Positions 34,670 to 45,661 of a DNA stretch of 64,000 nucleotides are shown here, in pieces. The notes under the pieces are model-generated. The model did not search any database, was not told where the DNA came from, and saw nothing but the letters and a program-made list of their open reading frames with translations. The position numbers and the translations under genes were made by a program. Every line of letters starts with the position of its first letter. The first letter of the stretch is position 1. Origin of the DNA: Eutypella sp. D-1 (lineage: Eukaryota; Ascomycota; Sordariomycetes; Xylariales; Diatrypaceae); assembly GCA_023313575.1 (NCBI GenBank), contig JAJTTP010000004.1, positions 930,001 through 994,000 on the forward strand, read 5' to 3'.

Positions 34670-35914
34670 TTAATCAGTATCCATGTCGGAATCCGATCCT
34701 GAGCTGCTCGTAGTATCGTCGTCCTCGATCTCTCGATCTTGTAGCTCGCCGTCCTCAGAACTGTTATCCTCGTCCACTTCACCATCCTCTTCATCGCTCC
34801 CGTATTCTACCAGTGTGGAACCCTTACGCTTTTTAGACGTCGTTTTCGCTGTCTCCTGGGGCTTGGGTCTGTTCTCTACGACGAATCCGTCTGGAATAAG
34901 CGAGCCCGCAGGGAGGACGCAAATCGTCGGGAACTCGACAATCTCCAGCCCCGGGAGGACAGTGGACAGACTCTCAGTGGGTTCTAGGGGGACGAGCTTC
35001 TCGGGTTCCTTCAGTGGTCGCTTCGGTTTCTGGAAGAAAAACTGGTATTCATCTTTCCGGAAGTCATCAGCTGGTTCTGGTTCCGCCTTGATAGACCATG
35101 CCGCTGTGCTATAATTTTGCATAGGAGAAGGTTGGGCGGTCCATGCAGTTGAGCTAGCATTCTGACCAAACACAGGAGTTTGTCCATCCCTCCCTGCCTC
35201 ATCGCGTGAAGACGGTTGCTTCTTGCGAGCCTTCCTCTCCTCTGCTCGCTGTTGCTCGTTCAGTTGTTGGTAGCGGTGGTAACCGAGGCTACTTGCGAAC
35301 CCGACGTATAGTGGTGTTTGGTCCAGTAGCTTGTGCATGATCTTGGTTTTCTTAGGCGTCGCATTGCTGTCGGTCGATGTCGCGTCTCCAAGCAAAACCC
35401 ATTCGATCTGCCAATTAATGGTGTTCGTCCTCTTATTCCAACTGGACTTGTTTTCCTTCGAGCGGCTCATGCCGAATGGTACGGACGAGACCTGGATTCC
35501 CAGCCGCTGCATGCGCTGCAGCGAATTCCTGTCCCATCTCCGCGAGTTCTCGTCTAGGGTGACCCTTCCCCTACTCCGGCCCTTGTGAAGGCGAGCTCTC
35601 TTGTTGGGCGGTGGTGCGTTATAACCCTCTTGGGGCAGGATCTCCCTCTCGTCCCTCAGAATTTTCTCAGCGATCTCCACGGAGCGTTCAATCTTTGTTA
35701 GGAAGTTGTAGTCGTGGTCAATGCCGGCGTCGGTCCGTAGTTTCGCTGCCGGGATGTACACGGTCGGATCGCGCTCGCCATTGCACGAGGACCAGTTCTT
35801 ATGCTTGTTAATGCAGGGTAAGGAGCAGGTTCTCGTGGCGCATCGGGGGCATTTGTACTTGGGTGGCTGGATGCGACAAATAGTACAGAGGGAAGTAAGT
35901 AACGGATCTGCCAT
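34670..35914 (-). CDS. bcd1: Box C/D snoRNP assembly factor Bcd1 (HIT zinc finger)
   Basis: Single exon, 414 aa. Bcd1 (ZNHIT6) is needed for stability and assembly of box C/D snoRNPs in the nucleus. The N-terminal zf-HIT domain is at ~10-45: CTIC, KYKCPRC, CSLPC and HKNWSSC supply the metal ligands. The family core follows: DYNFLTKIERSVEIAEKIL, a basic stretch, then INWQIEWVLLG and LYVGFASSLGYHRY. The C-terminal ~70 residues are strongly acidic with Ser (DEEDGEVDEDNSSEDGE). Length agrees with fungal Bcd1. LYS2 is divergent, 980 bp away. Confidence 0.93.
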   Translation of the reverse strand: MADPLLTSLCTICRIQPPKYKCPRCATRTCSLPCINKHKNWSSCNGERDPTVYIPAAKLRTDAGIDHDYNFLTKIERSVEIAEKILRDEREILPQEGYNAPPPNKRARLHKGRSRGRVTLDENSRRWDRNSLQRMQRLGIQVSSVPFGMSRSKENKSSWNKRTNTINWQIEWVLLGDATSTDSNATPKKTKIMHKLLDQTPLYVGFASSLGYHRYQQLNEQQRAEERKARKKQPSSRDEAGRDGQTPVFGQNASSTAWTAQPSPMQNYSTAAWSIKAEPEPADDFRKDEYQFFFQKPKRPLKEPEKLVPLEPTESLSTVLPGLEIVEFPTICVLPAGSLIPDGFVVENRPKPQETAKTTSKKRKGSTLVEYGSDEEDGEVDEDNSSEDGELQDREIEDDDTTSSSGSDSDMDTD

Positions 35915-36894
35915 TTTGTCGTTTATATCCGTAGGACGTTAGAGTATATAAGATAACCGCTAGCGGGAATAAACGATACTGGACGATAAAAGACTGCCGT
36001 GTTGCAAAGTAAAAAGGATGAAGAAAATAAAAGAGGTGAAGCAGAAAGTTTACTACTACTTCGGAATGTATTGTAGCACTGCGTTAGGGAAATGCCTGTC
36101 GCGACTTGATATAGCTTGAACCCTGTCAGGCCCATATTAATTTATTTGGCGGCTTATCTTATCACCTTAGTTATCTTGTTATCGATAATTGCTTGAACTT
36201 CTCCAAAATTCTCAGGTTTTATTATCAACATGCGCAGCTCAACCATTGCCCCACCAACTACATCATCAAGATCCTAGTATCTCAACTGGAGGTGCAAAAG
36301 GCAGGAGACCTAAAGTCACCTGGGCACTTCAGTACTTAGGTATGATTAATAGTCAGTAAAGTGAATTGGATTGCTGCTGCTATAGTGGAAGCATGCGCAT
36401 ATAAGATAGCCTTCCTCTGCATAGAACTGCATTCGTAGCACATAACGAGATAGAATCTAAAGCATCCTCCTCATGCCAACCTTCAGAAGGTCCAGACTCC
36501 TGGGACAAAAATAAACCTAATAAGGACATAGGTCCATCCATATAGGCTAATGAATGCAAATTGCCATCATTTCTGAGAAGGAAAGGAGACGAGCGAAAAT
36601 CGGACAAAGTTTGTAGTTGGTAGTACAGTCTAGTAGTCCACCCACACACAAACTTTAGGTACCTGCATAGTAATACTCCGGATGGTATATACAGGAGGTA
36701 CCTTCTGTCACTCTCTACACGACTGATCTGACTCACTAGTAAAACCACAACACTTGCAACATTTATAGCGATCAGGGTGACCAAATCAATGTATCTGGCG
36801 CAGATGGGTACATGCAGGATATAAGGAGTTATAAGAAAATAGAAACTAGGATATAAAAAAAACCCTCCAGTGTCCCAAAAAAGCCTCGCCTCTC
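35915..36894. other. Divergent intergenic region, BCD1 5' / LYS2 5'
   Basis: 980 bp of AT-richer sequence with both promoters. A TATA-like ATATAAAA lies at 36851-36858, only ~37 nt before the LYS2 ATG, so it may be leader rather than a true TATA box. No exon is seen. Confidence 0.5.
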
Positions 36895-39800
36895 ATGTCG
36901 GCGCCGATAGACCTCCCAGACCCAACAAGCGACCTTCACTGGTCCGCTTTCCGGGGCGCCATCCAGGACATCTTTTCGGCCAACGCCAAGCGGCACCCGG
37001 ACCGGCTATGCGTCGTCGAGACCGCATCGTCGAGCTCCCCGCGCCGGGAATTCACCTACCGTCAGATCGACGAGGCCTCTAACATGCTGGCCCACCACCT
37101 CGTCCGGTCCGGCGTCCAGCGCGGCGAGGTCGTCATGTCCTACAGCCACCGCGGCGTGGATCTCGTCGTCGCCGTCATGGGTATCCTGAAGGCCGGCGCC
37201 ACTTTCTCCGTCATTGACCCTTCCTACCCGCCCGATCGCCAGATCATCTACCTAGACGTCGCTCGCCCCCGCGCCCTCGTCGTCATCGACAAGGCCACCA
37301 AGGACGCCGGCGAGCTGTCCGACAAGGTCCGCGCCTTCGTCGCCGAGACCCTGGACCTGCGGACTGAGGTCCCCGCCCTGCGCCTCTGCGACGACGGCAC
37401 GCTCCTGGGCGGCGATGGCAGTGACGGGCGCGACGTCCTCGCCGAGCAAGTCGCCGCCAAGGCGGACGGCCCCGGCGTGCTAGTCGGCCCGGACTCGACG
37501 CCCACGCTGAGCTTCACGTCGGGGTCGGAAGGACGGCCCAAGGGCGTGCGGGGCCGCCATTTCTCGCTAGCCTACTACTTCGACTGGATGGCGGAGCGGT
37601 TCGGGCTCAGCGCCGACGACAAGGTCACCATGCTGAGCGGGATCGCGCACGACCCGATCCAGCGCGACATCTTCACCCCGCTGTTCCTTGGCGCCCAGAT
37701 CCTCGTGCCCTCGCGCGAGGACATCCAGCACGAGCGCCTCGCCGAGTGGATGCGCGACCACGGCGCCACCGTCACCCACCTGACCCCGGCCATGGGCCAG
37801 ATCCTCGTCGGCGGCGCCAGCGCCGAGTTCCCCGCCCTCCACCACGCCTTCTTCGTCGGCGACATCCTTATCAAGCGCGAGTGTAAGGCTCTGCAGCGGC
37901 TCGCGCCCAACTGCCACATCGTCAACATGTACGGCACGACAGGTAAGCAAGGTTTCTATGGTTTGTGTGGAGTGTATGGTGCTTTGTATTTGCCAGTTGC
38001 CTGTTTGCTAAACCCTACCGCCACATTTTTACAGAGACGCAACGTGCCGTCAGCTACTTCGAGATCCCCAGCCGGAACGCCGACCCGCAGTATCTCGAGA
38101 ACATGGGTAATGTCATCCCCGCCGGCCGGGGCATGAAGGACGTCCAGCTACTAGTGGTAGACCGCGAAAATCGTAACCGGATATGCGGCGTCGGAGAGAT
38201 CGGCGAGATCTATGTGCGCGCCGGCGGCCTAGCCGAGGGGTACCTAGGCACTGACGACAAGACGCGGGAACTCAATGAGACCAAGTTCGTGCAAAGCTGG
38301 TTCGTCGACAATAACAAGTGGGTTGAGCTCGACCGACAGACGGCCAAGTCGCTCGAGGAGGAGCCCTGGCGCCAGTTCTATAAGGGGCCCCGCGACAGGA
38401 TGTACCGTTCCGGAGATCTCGGGAGGTACATGCCCACGGGCGATGTCGAGTGTGTCGGCCGCGCCGACGACCAGGTCAAGATCCGCGGGTTCCGCATTGA
38501 GCTCGGCGAGATCGACAAGCATCTTGCCGACCATGACATGGTCATGGACAACCTGACGGTGGTACGCAAGAAGGAGGACTTCTCGTCCTACCTCGTCAGC
38601 TACATCGTGCCCGACCTGCAAAAGTGGCCGGCCTGGCTCGAGCGGCACGGCAGGGAGGACGACGCATCAGGTGAGGGGGTCGTTGCGCGCATTCGCCGTT
38701 TTTGGCCCCTCGCGGAGGAGATCAAAAGCTACCTCAAGACCAAGCTGCCGAGCTACGCCATCCCAGAGGCCATTATCCCACTCGAGAAGTTCCCGCTGAA
38801 CCCCAATGGAAAGAAGGACAAGCCGGCGCTCCCGCTTCGGGAGGCTGCGGACCTAGATGCCGCGCTGAATGAGGCGCACGCGGGCGGCGGTGGAACGGGT
38901 GTTGAAATGACTGATGCCGAGAGGGAGGTGGCGGATATCTGGCGCAGCTTGATCCGGCGGCCGGTAGAGCCCGGTGACAATTTCTTCGACATCGGCGGCC
39001 ACAGCATCCTGGCGCAGCAGATGCTGTTCCAGGTGAACAAGAGGTGGCCGGGCCACGGGCTCACCATGAACACCGTGTTCCGGAACCCGACGCTAGGCGC
39101 TTTCGCAGGCGAGGTCGAGCGGCAGGCCTCGTCGCCGGCGCTACTGGAAGGGAGCACCAGGAAGGAGGAAGAGGAGGACTACGCCGGCGACGCGCGCCGG
39201 CTCGCCGAGTCCGCTCTGCCCGCGCAGTTCCCCCGCGCTGCCGACGCCGCCATCGCTCCCAACGCCGAGATCACCGTCTTCCTGACGGGCGCCACGGGCT
39301 TCCTCGGCGCCTTCCTGCTGCGCGATCTGCTGACCCGCCAACGGCCGCGCGTCAACGTGGTGGCGCATGTACGGGCGGGCAGCGAGGCCGAGGCCCTGGA
39401 GCGCGTGCAGCGCTCTTGCACCGCCTACGGAGTATGGCGGGACGACTGGGCAGGGCGCGTATCGGCCGTGACGGGGAGCCTCGGAGAGCCGCGACTGGGA
39501 TTGTCGGAGGAGACGTTCGCGCGCCTCGCTGCCTCCGTCGACGTCGTCATCCACAATGGCGCCCAGGTCCACTGGGTGCTGCCGTACGCGAGCCTGCGAG
39601 CGGCCAATGTACAAGGCACGCTAGACGTGCTGGGCCTATGCGCGGCGGGCGGGCGGCCGAAGCACCTCGCCTTCGTGTCGTCGACCTCGGTGCTCGACAC
39701 ACCGCACTACGTTGCGCTATCGCGGGAGTCGGAATCCGGGGTGCCGGAGGCGGACGACCTCGCGGGCAGCGCCACCGGGCTCGGCACCGGCTACGGGCAG

Positions 39801-40727
39801 TCGAAGTGGGCGGCGGAGCATCTGGTGCGGGAGGCCGGGCGACGCGGCTTGCGGGGCGCCGTCGTGCGTCCGGGATACGTGCTCGGGGACTCGCGCTCGG
39901 GCGTCACCAACACGGACGACTTCCTCATGCGCATGGCCAAGGGCTGCGTGCAGCTGGCTGCGCGCCCCGCTATCGACAATACCGTCAACATGGTGCCCGT
40001 CGACCACGTGGCGCGCGTCATCGTCGCGTCCGCGCTCTGTCCGCCCGGCGACAATGGCGACCTCGCCGTCGCCCAGGTCACCGGCCATCCCCGCCTTACC
40101 TTCCGCCAGTATCTCGGCGCCCTCGAGACCTACGGCTACCGTGTCCCCGAGGTCGACTACCCCGCGTGGAGCGAGAGCCTCAAAGAATACGTCGGCGATG
40201 CGAAGAGGGAACAGCATGCTTTGTGAGTTTCACCGCCTACATCTACGTCCTTTCTTTTCCATATCCATCTCTTTATCTCCATCTCGCAACATAACACACA
40301 TGGAAGATTTTCTCGGTGTGCTTGATAGAAAAAACGTCACATAAAAAGAACCCTCATCACACCCCTCCCCCCCTTCTCTCAAAGTCCCATTGGAAAATAT
40401 CTTAACTGACTCGGTCATCAAAACAGGCTCGGACTCTTCCACTTCGCGACGACGGACCTGCCGGGCGACACCATAGCGCCGGAGCTGGACGACGCCAACG
40501 CGGCGCGGGCGCTGTGGGCCGACGCCAGCACCTTCACGGGCGAGGACCTGTCGGCCGGCGCCGGCGTTACCGAGGATCTCATGGGCCGGTACCTCGCGTA
40601 CCTCGTCGCCGTCGGCTTCATGCCCGCGCCCCCCGGCCCCGGCAAGCAGCCGCTGCCGGACGTGCACATCAGTCCTGAGCAGAAGACTGCGCTGCTGAGA
40701 GTCGGTGGGCGCGGCGGCCTCGTGTAA
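36895..40727 (+). CDS. lys2: L-2-aminoadipate reductase (Lys2), A-PCP-reductase
   Basis: Three exons: 36895-37942, 38035-40222 and 40427-40727; introns of 92 and 203 nt; 1178 aa. It activates L-2-aminoadipate with ATP, loads it on a phosphopantetheine arm and reduces it with NADPH to the semialdehyde in fungal lysine synthesis. The adenylation domain spans ~15-620 with [13 protein letters not shown] (~200-215) and MYGTTETQ, which spans intron 1. The carrier Ser is in [15 protein letters not shown] near 673. The reductase domain has [13 protein letters not shown] near 763 and [10 protein letters not shown] near 934. Intron 2 splits HALLGLFHF; the last exon completes the C-terminus ([15 protein letters not shown]). 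Length fits Sordariomycete Lys2. Its carrier domain needs a phosphopantetheinyl transferase (Lys5) not encoded here. Strong GC bias at third positions. Confidence 0.96.
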
Positions 40728-41334
40728 AGGGGGAGGTGGGGAGCTGATGTGACGTTGGTTACGCGGGTGTCTGTGGGTCGCATCGGCATGTTTAAGGGGT
40801 CAAATAGCGTGGATGTCAGATCGACATGAGCGAAAACTGCCCCAAAAGATAAAAAATAAAAAGAGAACATATTGAAGGCATAAACGCATAGATAGGTTAG
40901 ACAAAACTATGTAAAATTCAAACTTTGTTAAAAAAAAATCGCATCTAATTTTTTTTTTTTTCATATTATTGATTCTCTCTTATCCAAGCGATTGAACACG
41001 AGGTCATCAATGGCTTCATTGATGAAAGTCCGATCGCGACAACCTAAGGAACCGCCGAGTTGTAACACTGTGAGGTGCACTGTACGGTCACTGTACGGAC
41101 CGTCCCACACTAAACGAATATATTAGGTACATAGTAGCGCCAGTTATTCAGGGTTCTAACTTGTAAATCATCTTGTCTTGACACCACAAGCATGTAGCCG
41201 AACGTTTTACCAAAAACAGTTCTTCTTTTTCAAGGTGAATAAGTATAAGGCTCAGTCCCCATCATAGGAACCCTTCCACCCAATATTTGTTCCCCTACAG
41301 GTTAGACTACATTGCAACCAAAGGCGAACCAATC
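40728..41334. other. Intergenic region, LYS2 3' / YggS-family 5'
   Basis: About 600 bp, AT-rich after 40850 with A and T runs. It should hold the LYS2 terminator and the next promoter. A 3'-splice-like CCCCTACAG precedes GTTAGAC near 41300 and might mark a leader intron. Confidence 0.5.
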
Positions 41335-42320
41335 ATGACCGATCGGACGGACGCGACCCCGCCAAACCCCGAGGAATCAAAGGACATGTTGAAAATCGAT
41401 CCGACCCGTGCCGCGGCGCTGGTGTCGCAGATCACCGCCGTCAGAGAGCGCATTGCCGCCGTTGCCGGTGGTCGGGATGTGAGTTTGGATTTATTTAATA
41501 TTATCTTTCCCACCACGCTTGTCGAATCATGCCTCTCACATGTACAGGTCCGGCTAGTAGCGGTCTCGAAGCTCAAGCCCGCGAACGATATTCTAGCTTT
41601 AGCACGGCGTGCTGAGCCGCCACAACTACACTTCGGTGAGAACTACGCCCAAGAGCTGGCCCAGAAGGCCGAGCTGCTACCCCGTGACATTCGGTGGCAC
41701 TTTATCGGCGGCCTGCAGTCTAGTAAGCTATTGACCTATCTGTCTGTCAGTGAGAATAAACTCCCAAGACCCTAACCCGACGTACAGACCACTGCAAGAA
41801 CCTCGCCAAGGTCCCTAACCTGTGGTGCGTGTCGAGTGTGGACACGGAGAAGAAGGCGCGGCTGCTCTCCAAGCACCGGGGCGAGCTCATCGCTGCCGCC
41901 TCGTCCAAACCCGACAGTGGCGTACCCGTTCCGGAGCCTCTCGGCGTCCACATCCAGGTGAACACGTCCGGCGAGGCGGAGAAGTCCGGGTGCGAGCCGG
42001 GAGCCGCCACGGTAGCGCTGGCGCAGCTCGTGGCGTCGCTTCCGCACCTGCGCCTGCTGGGCTTGATGACCATCGGCGCTATCGCGCGCAGCGTCGCCTC
42101 AGGCGCCGGGGGCGTGGAGAACGAGGACTTTGTCTGTCTGCGCGCGCAACGCGACCTGGTGGCCGCCGAGCTCAAGAGGCCCGAGACCGAACTCGAGCTC
42201 AGCATGGGCATGAGCGAGGACTTCGAGGGCGCCATTGCCCTGGGTAGTGGCGAGGTCCGCGTTGGGAGCACCATCTTCGGTGCCCGCGGCCCCAAGAGCG
42301 AGGCTAAGATAAAGGAGTGA
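41335..42320 (+). CDS. Pyridoxal phosphate homeostasis protein (YggS/PROSC family)
   Basis: Three exons: 41335-41478, 41548-41722 and 41788-42320; introns of 69 and 65 nt; 283 aa. Family members bind PLP on an alanine-racemase-like barrel and buffer free PLP; they have no firm catalytic role. The PLP lysine is in VRLVAVSKLKPANDI. HFGENYAQEL, DIRWHFIGGLQSNH, LGVHIQVNTSGEAEKSG, LRLLGLMTIG, ELSMGMSEDFEGAI and VRVGSTIFGAR are the standard family blocks. The GLQSNH motif is created exactly by splicing intron 2. The ATG at 41335 is the first usable one in frame. An insertion with GAGGVEN lies before the C-terminal blocks. Located directly downstream of LYS2 on the same strand. Confidence 0.94.
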
Positions 42321-42897
42321 GTGGGCGGGGGGTGAGGGAGATGCAGAAGACAGACAAGCATGTACCTATAGTTATTTAGATGAGTGCGACTGTTTGTAGG
42401 AGCCCAAAAGCACACTGCATGCACGGAGGTGGGAGGGGGGGAGATTATAGCATCAATGCGTGCATTCAAACAATGGTATAGCTGCATAGAAACCGAATAT
42501 CTCAATATGCCTCAATTAATAGTATACGACACCAGTCTGAGGCTCTACTTAACAGTCCTTGTATATTCTCACTTACTCTCTTCGTGGAGAATCCCTGCCT
42601 GGGCATTGTCTTCCGGTCGTACGTAATTAATGGGCTCTTCGTAATGGAGTCGAACCTCGACCTACAATGAACCGACAATGAACCATTCTAAGTATGTCTT
42701 CTTTCACTCCCGGAAACGGTGCTGTCCAGTTAGTTAGCCACATAGTCCTTTGTCAGACCTATATACTGGATGAATACAGCATTACCTGCTTGTGAGTTGC
42801 CAGAATTATTATTTTATCGCAGTGAGTAGATGTAGTTTACATTCCCCTATATACTTAAGAGAAACGACTTGGTTTACACCCCGACACGCCCCTCCAG
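42321..42897. other. Intergenic region, YggS-family 3' / kinase 5'
   Basis: About 580 bp. A tRNA B-box-like GGTTCGACTCC is present on the minus strand near 42648, but no cloverleaf forms. Otherwise nothing. Confidence 0.5.
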
Positions 42898-44756
42898 ATG
42901 GAGTCTAAGACACGTCCTTACAAATACTATGGAGTGCTTCTTCCGTTCGGTTCAACGGCGCCGGACGAATGGATACAGAACTGGAAGATGGTAGAAAAAG
43001 ACTTTCTATACATCAAATCTTTTACACATAATATATTCTTGGTGCAGTCTGTGGGGACAGGAGAGTTGTACGTCCAGAAAAGCCTATCACCAAGATATGT
43101 CAATGATGAACCCGAGGAACTTCGTATATCGACGTGTCCTCAAGCGCTCAGAAGATTGCCGCGGCCTTTCAAGGTGGGAAGGTTTGAAACGATACATTTT
43201 AACGAACTTGTGGGATGGCAACGGTGGCCCACTAACAACGACTGGTATACCCTATATTTCCCGTAAGACCCCTCCCTCTCCCTCCAACTTATACCATACC
43301 GCGTGCCATTTCCAATATCTGATCACATAAACTGCAGGTATTGTAACGGGGGGACTTTTGGGCAACTTTTACAGAAGTATTGTGACCGAGGAATCCCGGT
43401 ACCGGAACACTTCGTTTGGCACGTAGCCCAAAGGCTGGCGGAGTCCCTGCGGTTTTTGCACTTTGGTGCTGTACCTCATAATGGTACTGACCAGCCCGGC
43501 TGGAAAGGTAAGTTCAGGCAAGCTGATTTCATAGTTTTTTACTACTTGTTCTACGCACGGTGGGATACTCAGCTCTGTGTTGTGCTATAGTGATATCCCA
43601 TCGGGACCTTGCCCCGAACAATATATACATCCATTATCACCCTCGCCGCTCCGGCTTTGTCCCCAAGGTGGGGTTAGAGGGGAATGCATTCCCTGAAGTG
43701 GTGGTCGGTGACTTTGGCGCCGCAGGCCAAGACGGCGACGACAAGATCAACGAGGGCATATTCGATACCGACGAGATTCACGAATGGGAGGATATCTACT
43801 GGCTCGGTCATAATTTGCGTCAGCTATGCCAAACACACATACCGTCGGGGGGTATTCTCGATGCATGTAAGCCGGAAGGTAATCCTATGGGCGGGGTGAA
43901 CGGGCGGATGGGCGCGGGTCACACTCCTTACTCAAACGATCTTATCCAATTACTTCAGAATTTCGAGTGGCCGGGCTGCACGGTCGACGATGACGCCACC
44001 GGGACTCAAACCGGAGCAGACGGGTTGCAGCATGAGAACTGGGAGTGGCAGCCCAATGCGGTGTGGGTCCGCGACACGCTGCTGCCGCTCGCCCAACAGA
44101 AAACGGCCGAGTACCGCAACCCTCCCCGCGCTGCCCGAGTACCGGGCTATTATACCAGACTTGATGTTTCCTGGACCAAGCCTGAGGAGCTCATGCCCTT
44201 TGAGTATGACTTTAAATATGCGGTAGCGGGTGATGAAGTTTATGGAGAAGAAAAAGATGAGGAGGACGACGACAACAACGAGGAGGAGCAAGAGGACAAC
44301 GAGAACGAGGAGGAGGGGGGTGACGAAGAGGATGATGAGCCCGATGAGCCCGAGCACTCTGCCGAGGAAACAGAAAGCAACGCCGATGAGAATGAAGACT
44401 GGGAGGATGAGGAGGAGCCAGTGCCAGATTCGGATTCATCGCACCATAGCGTTTCACCCGAGTCACAGCTGAGGATGCAATGCTTGGAGAGCTTGCGGAT
44501 CCATCATAGGGATCACGGGCGGCCCAAGTTCAAGGTCGTGACCCTGCATTTCAACTCCCCGACATTTAGCGCACCCAATAGGCAACCCCCACCTCTGGCA
44601 CCGGCGGGAGGAGGAGGTGGAGGAGGTGGCGGCGGCAGCGGCAGCGGGGGAGGAGGAGGAGGAGGTGGTGGTGGTGGTGGTGGTGGTGATGGTGGGGGTG
44701 GAGGGGGTGGAGGGGGAGACGATGACGACGATGTTGAAATGGAGGATGCAGGTTAA
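42898..44756 (+). CDS. Divergent fungal protein kinase-like protein with acidic and polyglycine tails
   Basis: Three exons: 42898-43262, 43338-43507 and 43591-44756; introns of 75 and 83 nt; 566 aa. The N-lobe is atypical: FLVQSVGTGELYVQKSL offers a possible ATP-binding Lys, but no clear glycine loop is seen. Beyond it are CNGGTFGQLLQKY, a hinge-like segment, the catalytic loop SHRDLAPNNIYIHY (~179) and the metal motif VVVGDFGAAG (~217). DEIHEWEDIYWLGHNLRQLC resembles the F helix. HRDxxxxN and DFG are intact, so activity is plausible. Residues ~392-470 are very acidic (Glu/Asp/Asn) and ~518-560 are almost only Gly, followed by DDDDDVEMEDAG. This kinase type is common in Sordariomycetes but its substrates are unknown. 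The splices restore PYCNGGTF and VISHRDL. Confidence 0.86.
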
Positions 44757-45661
44757 ACGACCCAAAGTCTAGCTACCTGGAAGGAAATATTAAGAAGAAG
44801 TTTTGTGTGTATATATAACAGTCTCGACGTCTTAACCTTAACCTTCATTTCAGCAGACAACAATAATAAAGATGAATACTATGCCAGTACAGGAAAAGGT
44901 TGGCGAAACCAACAGTCAAAGCCGCGACGATAAGCAGGATTGCAGGATAAGTCGTTAGAGAAGACACGGTAGCGATGATAACGATGATGATGGCATTCCC
45001 ACGGGTGACGAGAGACGTGGTCGTATAGAACTACAGTCCCAAAAACTAAATCCGAAAACCTACCTCTTTGGAAAGAGAAGGAGCTCTAGGGACGCAGCGT
45101 ATGGTAGTCAAGCAATCGGCAGAGGAATCGCACAAAAATGGCGTAGGGGCTGCGCAAATTCGCGTATTGTAGCTGCTTGTCTTAATACTGGACATGGTTT
45201 ATGAGGACGCCTTTAAGACAGAACGAGAGATTCCATCCGGTGGTTTCAATGCTCCTTTTTTATGGAATAGGATTTTCTATCCACATCAGCACGGTAGGCC
45301 GCAAACGAACGAGACAGGAAAATACTGAACCGTAGCATCCATATTTCTTCCATGATGAAACGTCGAGAGTAGCTCTCCAAGACTGTACTTGCGCCAAGCC
45401 CAAACCTACACTCACATCTCGACACATATGTAATAATAACAGCACGAAGTCATTGTGACACACTGTCTCTCACTCACTATGTAGTCTATCACGGAGAATC
45501 CCCTGCACCGGTTGTCTATCCGCCAAGTCCCAGTCATTCCCCGCACGGGATCCGAGTGTAATTCCCTAGAAGGAAAAAGGGCCTTGCGGAAGGCCCTTCA
45601 CGAACAGAGGAAGACGAAAGCCATCGACCTCTCTTTATGGCGAGCTATGCCCCCCCGTTCC
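44757..45661. other. Convergent intergenic region, kinase 3' / GT8 3'
   Basis: About 900 bp of 3'-flanking sequence. No coding exon or RNA gene is supported. Confidence 0.55.

Noticed and set aside
36851..36858. LYS2 TATA box
   Set aside because: Only ~37 nt before the ATG, too close for a normal leader; kept as a remark only.
39044..40294. Long open frame (416 codons) overlapping LYS2 in another frame
   Set aside because: Arg-rich shadow of GC-biased LYS2 codons; LYS2 frame has full family conservation.
42600..42680. tRNA-like B box GGTTCGACTCC on the minus strand
   Set aside because: T stem has two mismatches and no D or anticodon arm can be drawn.
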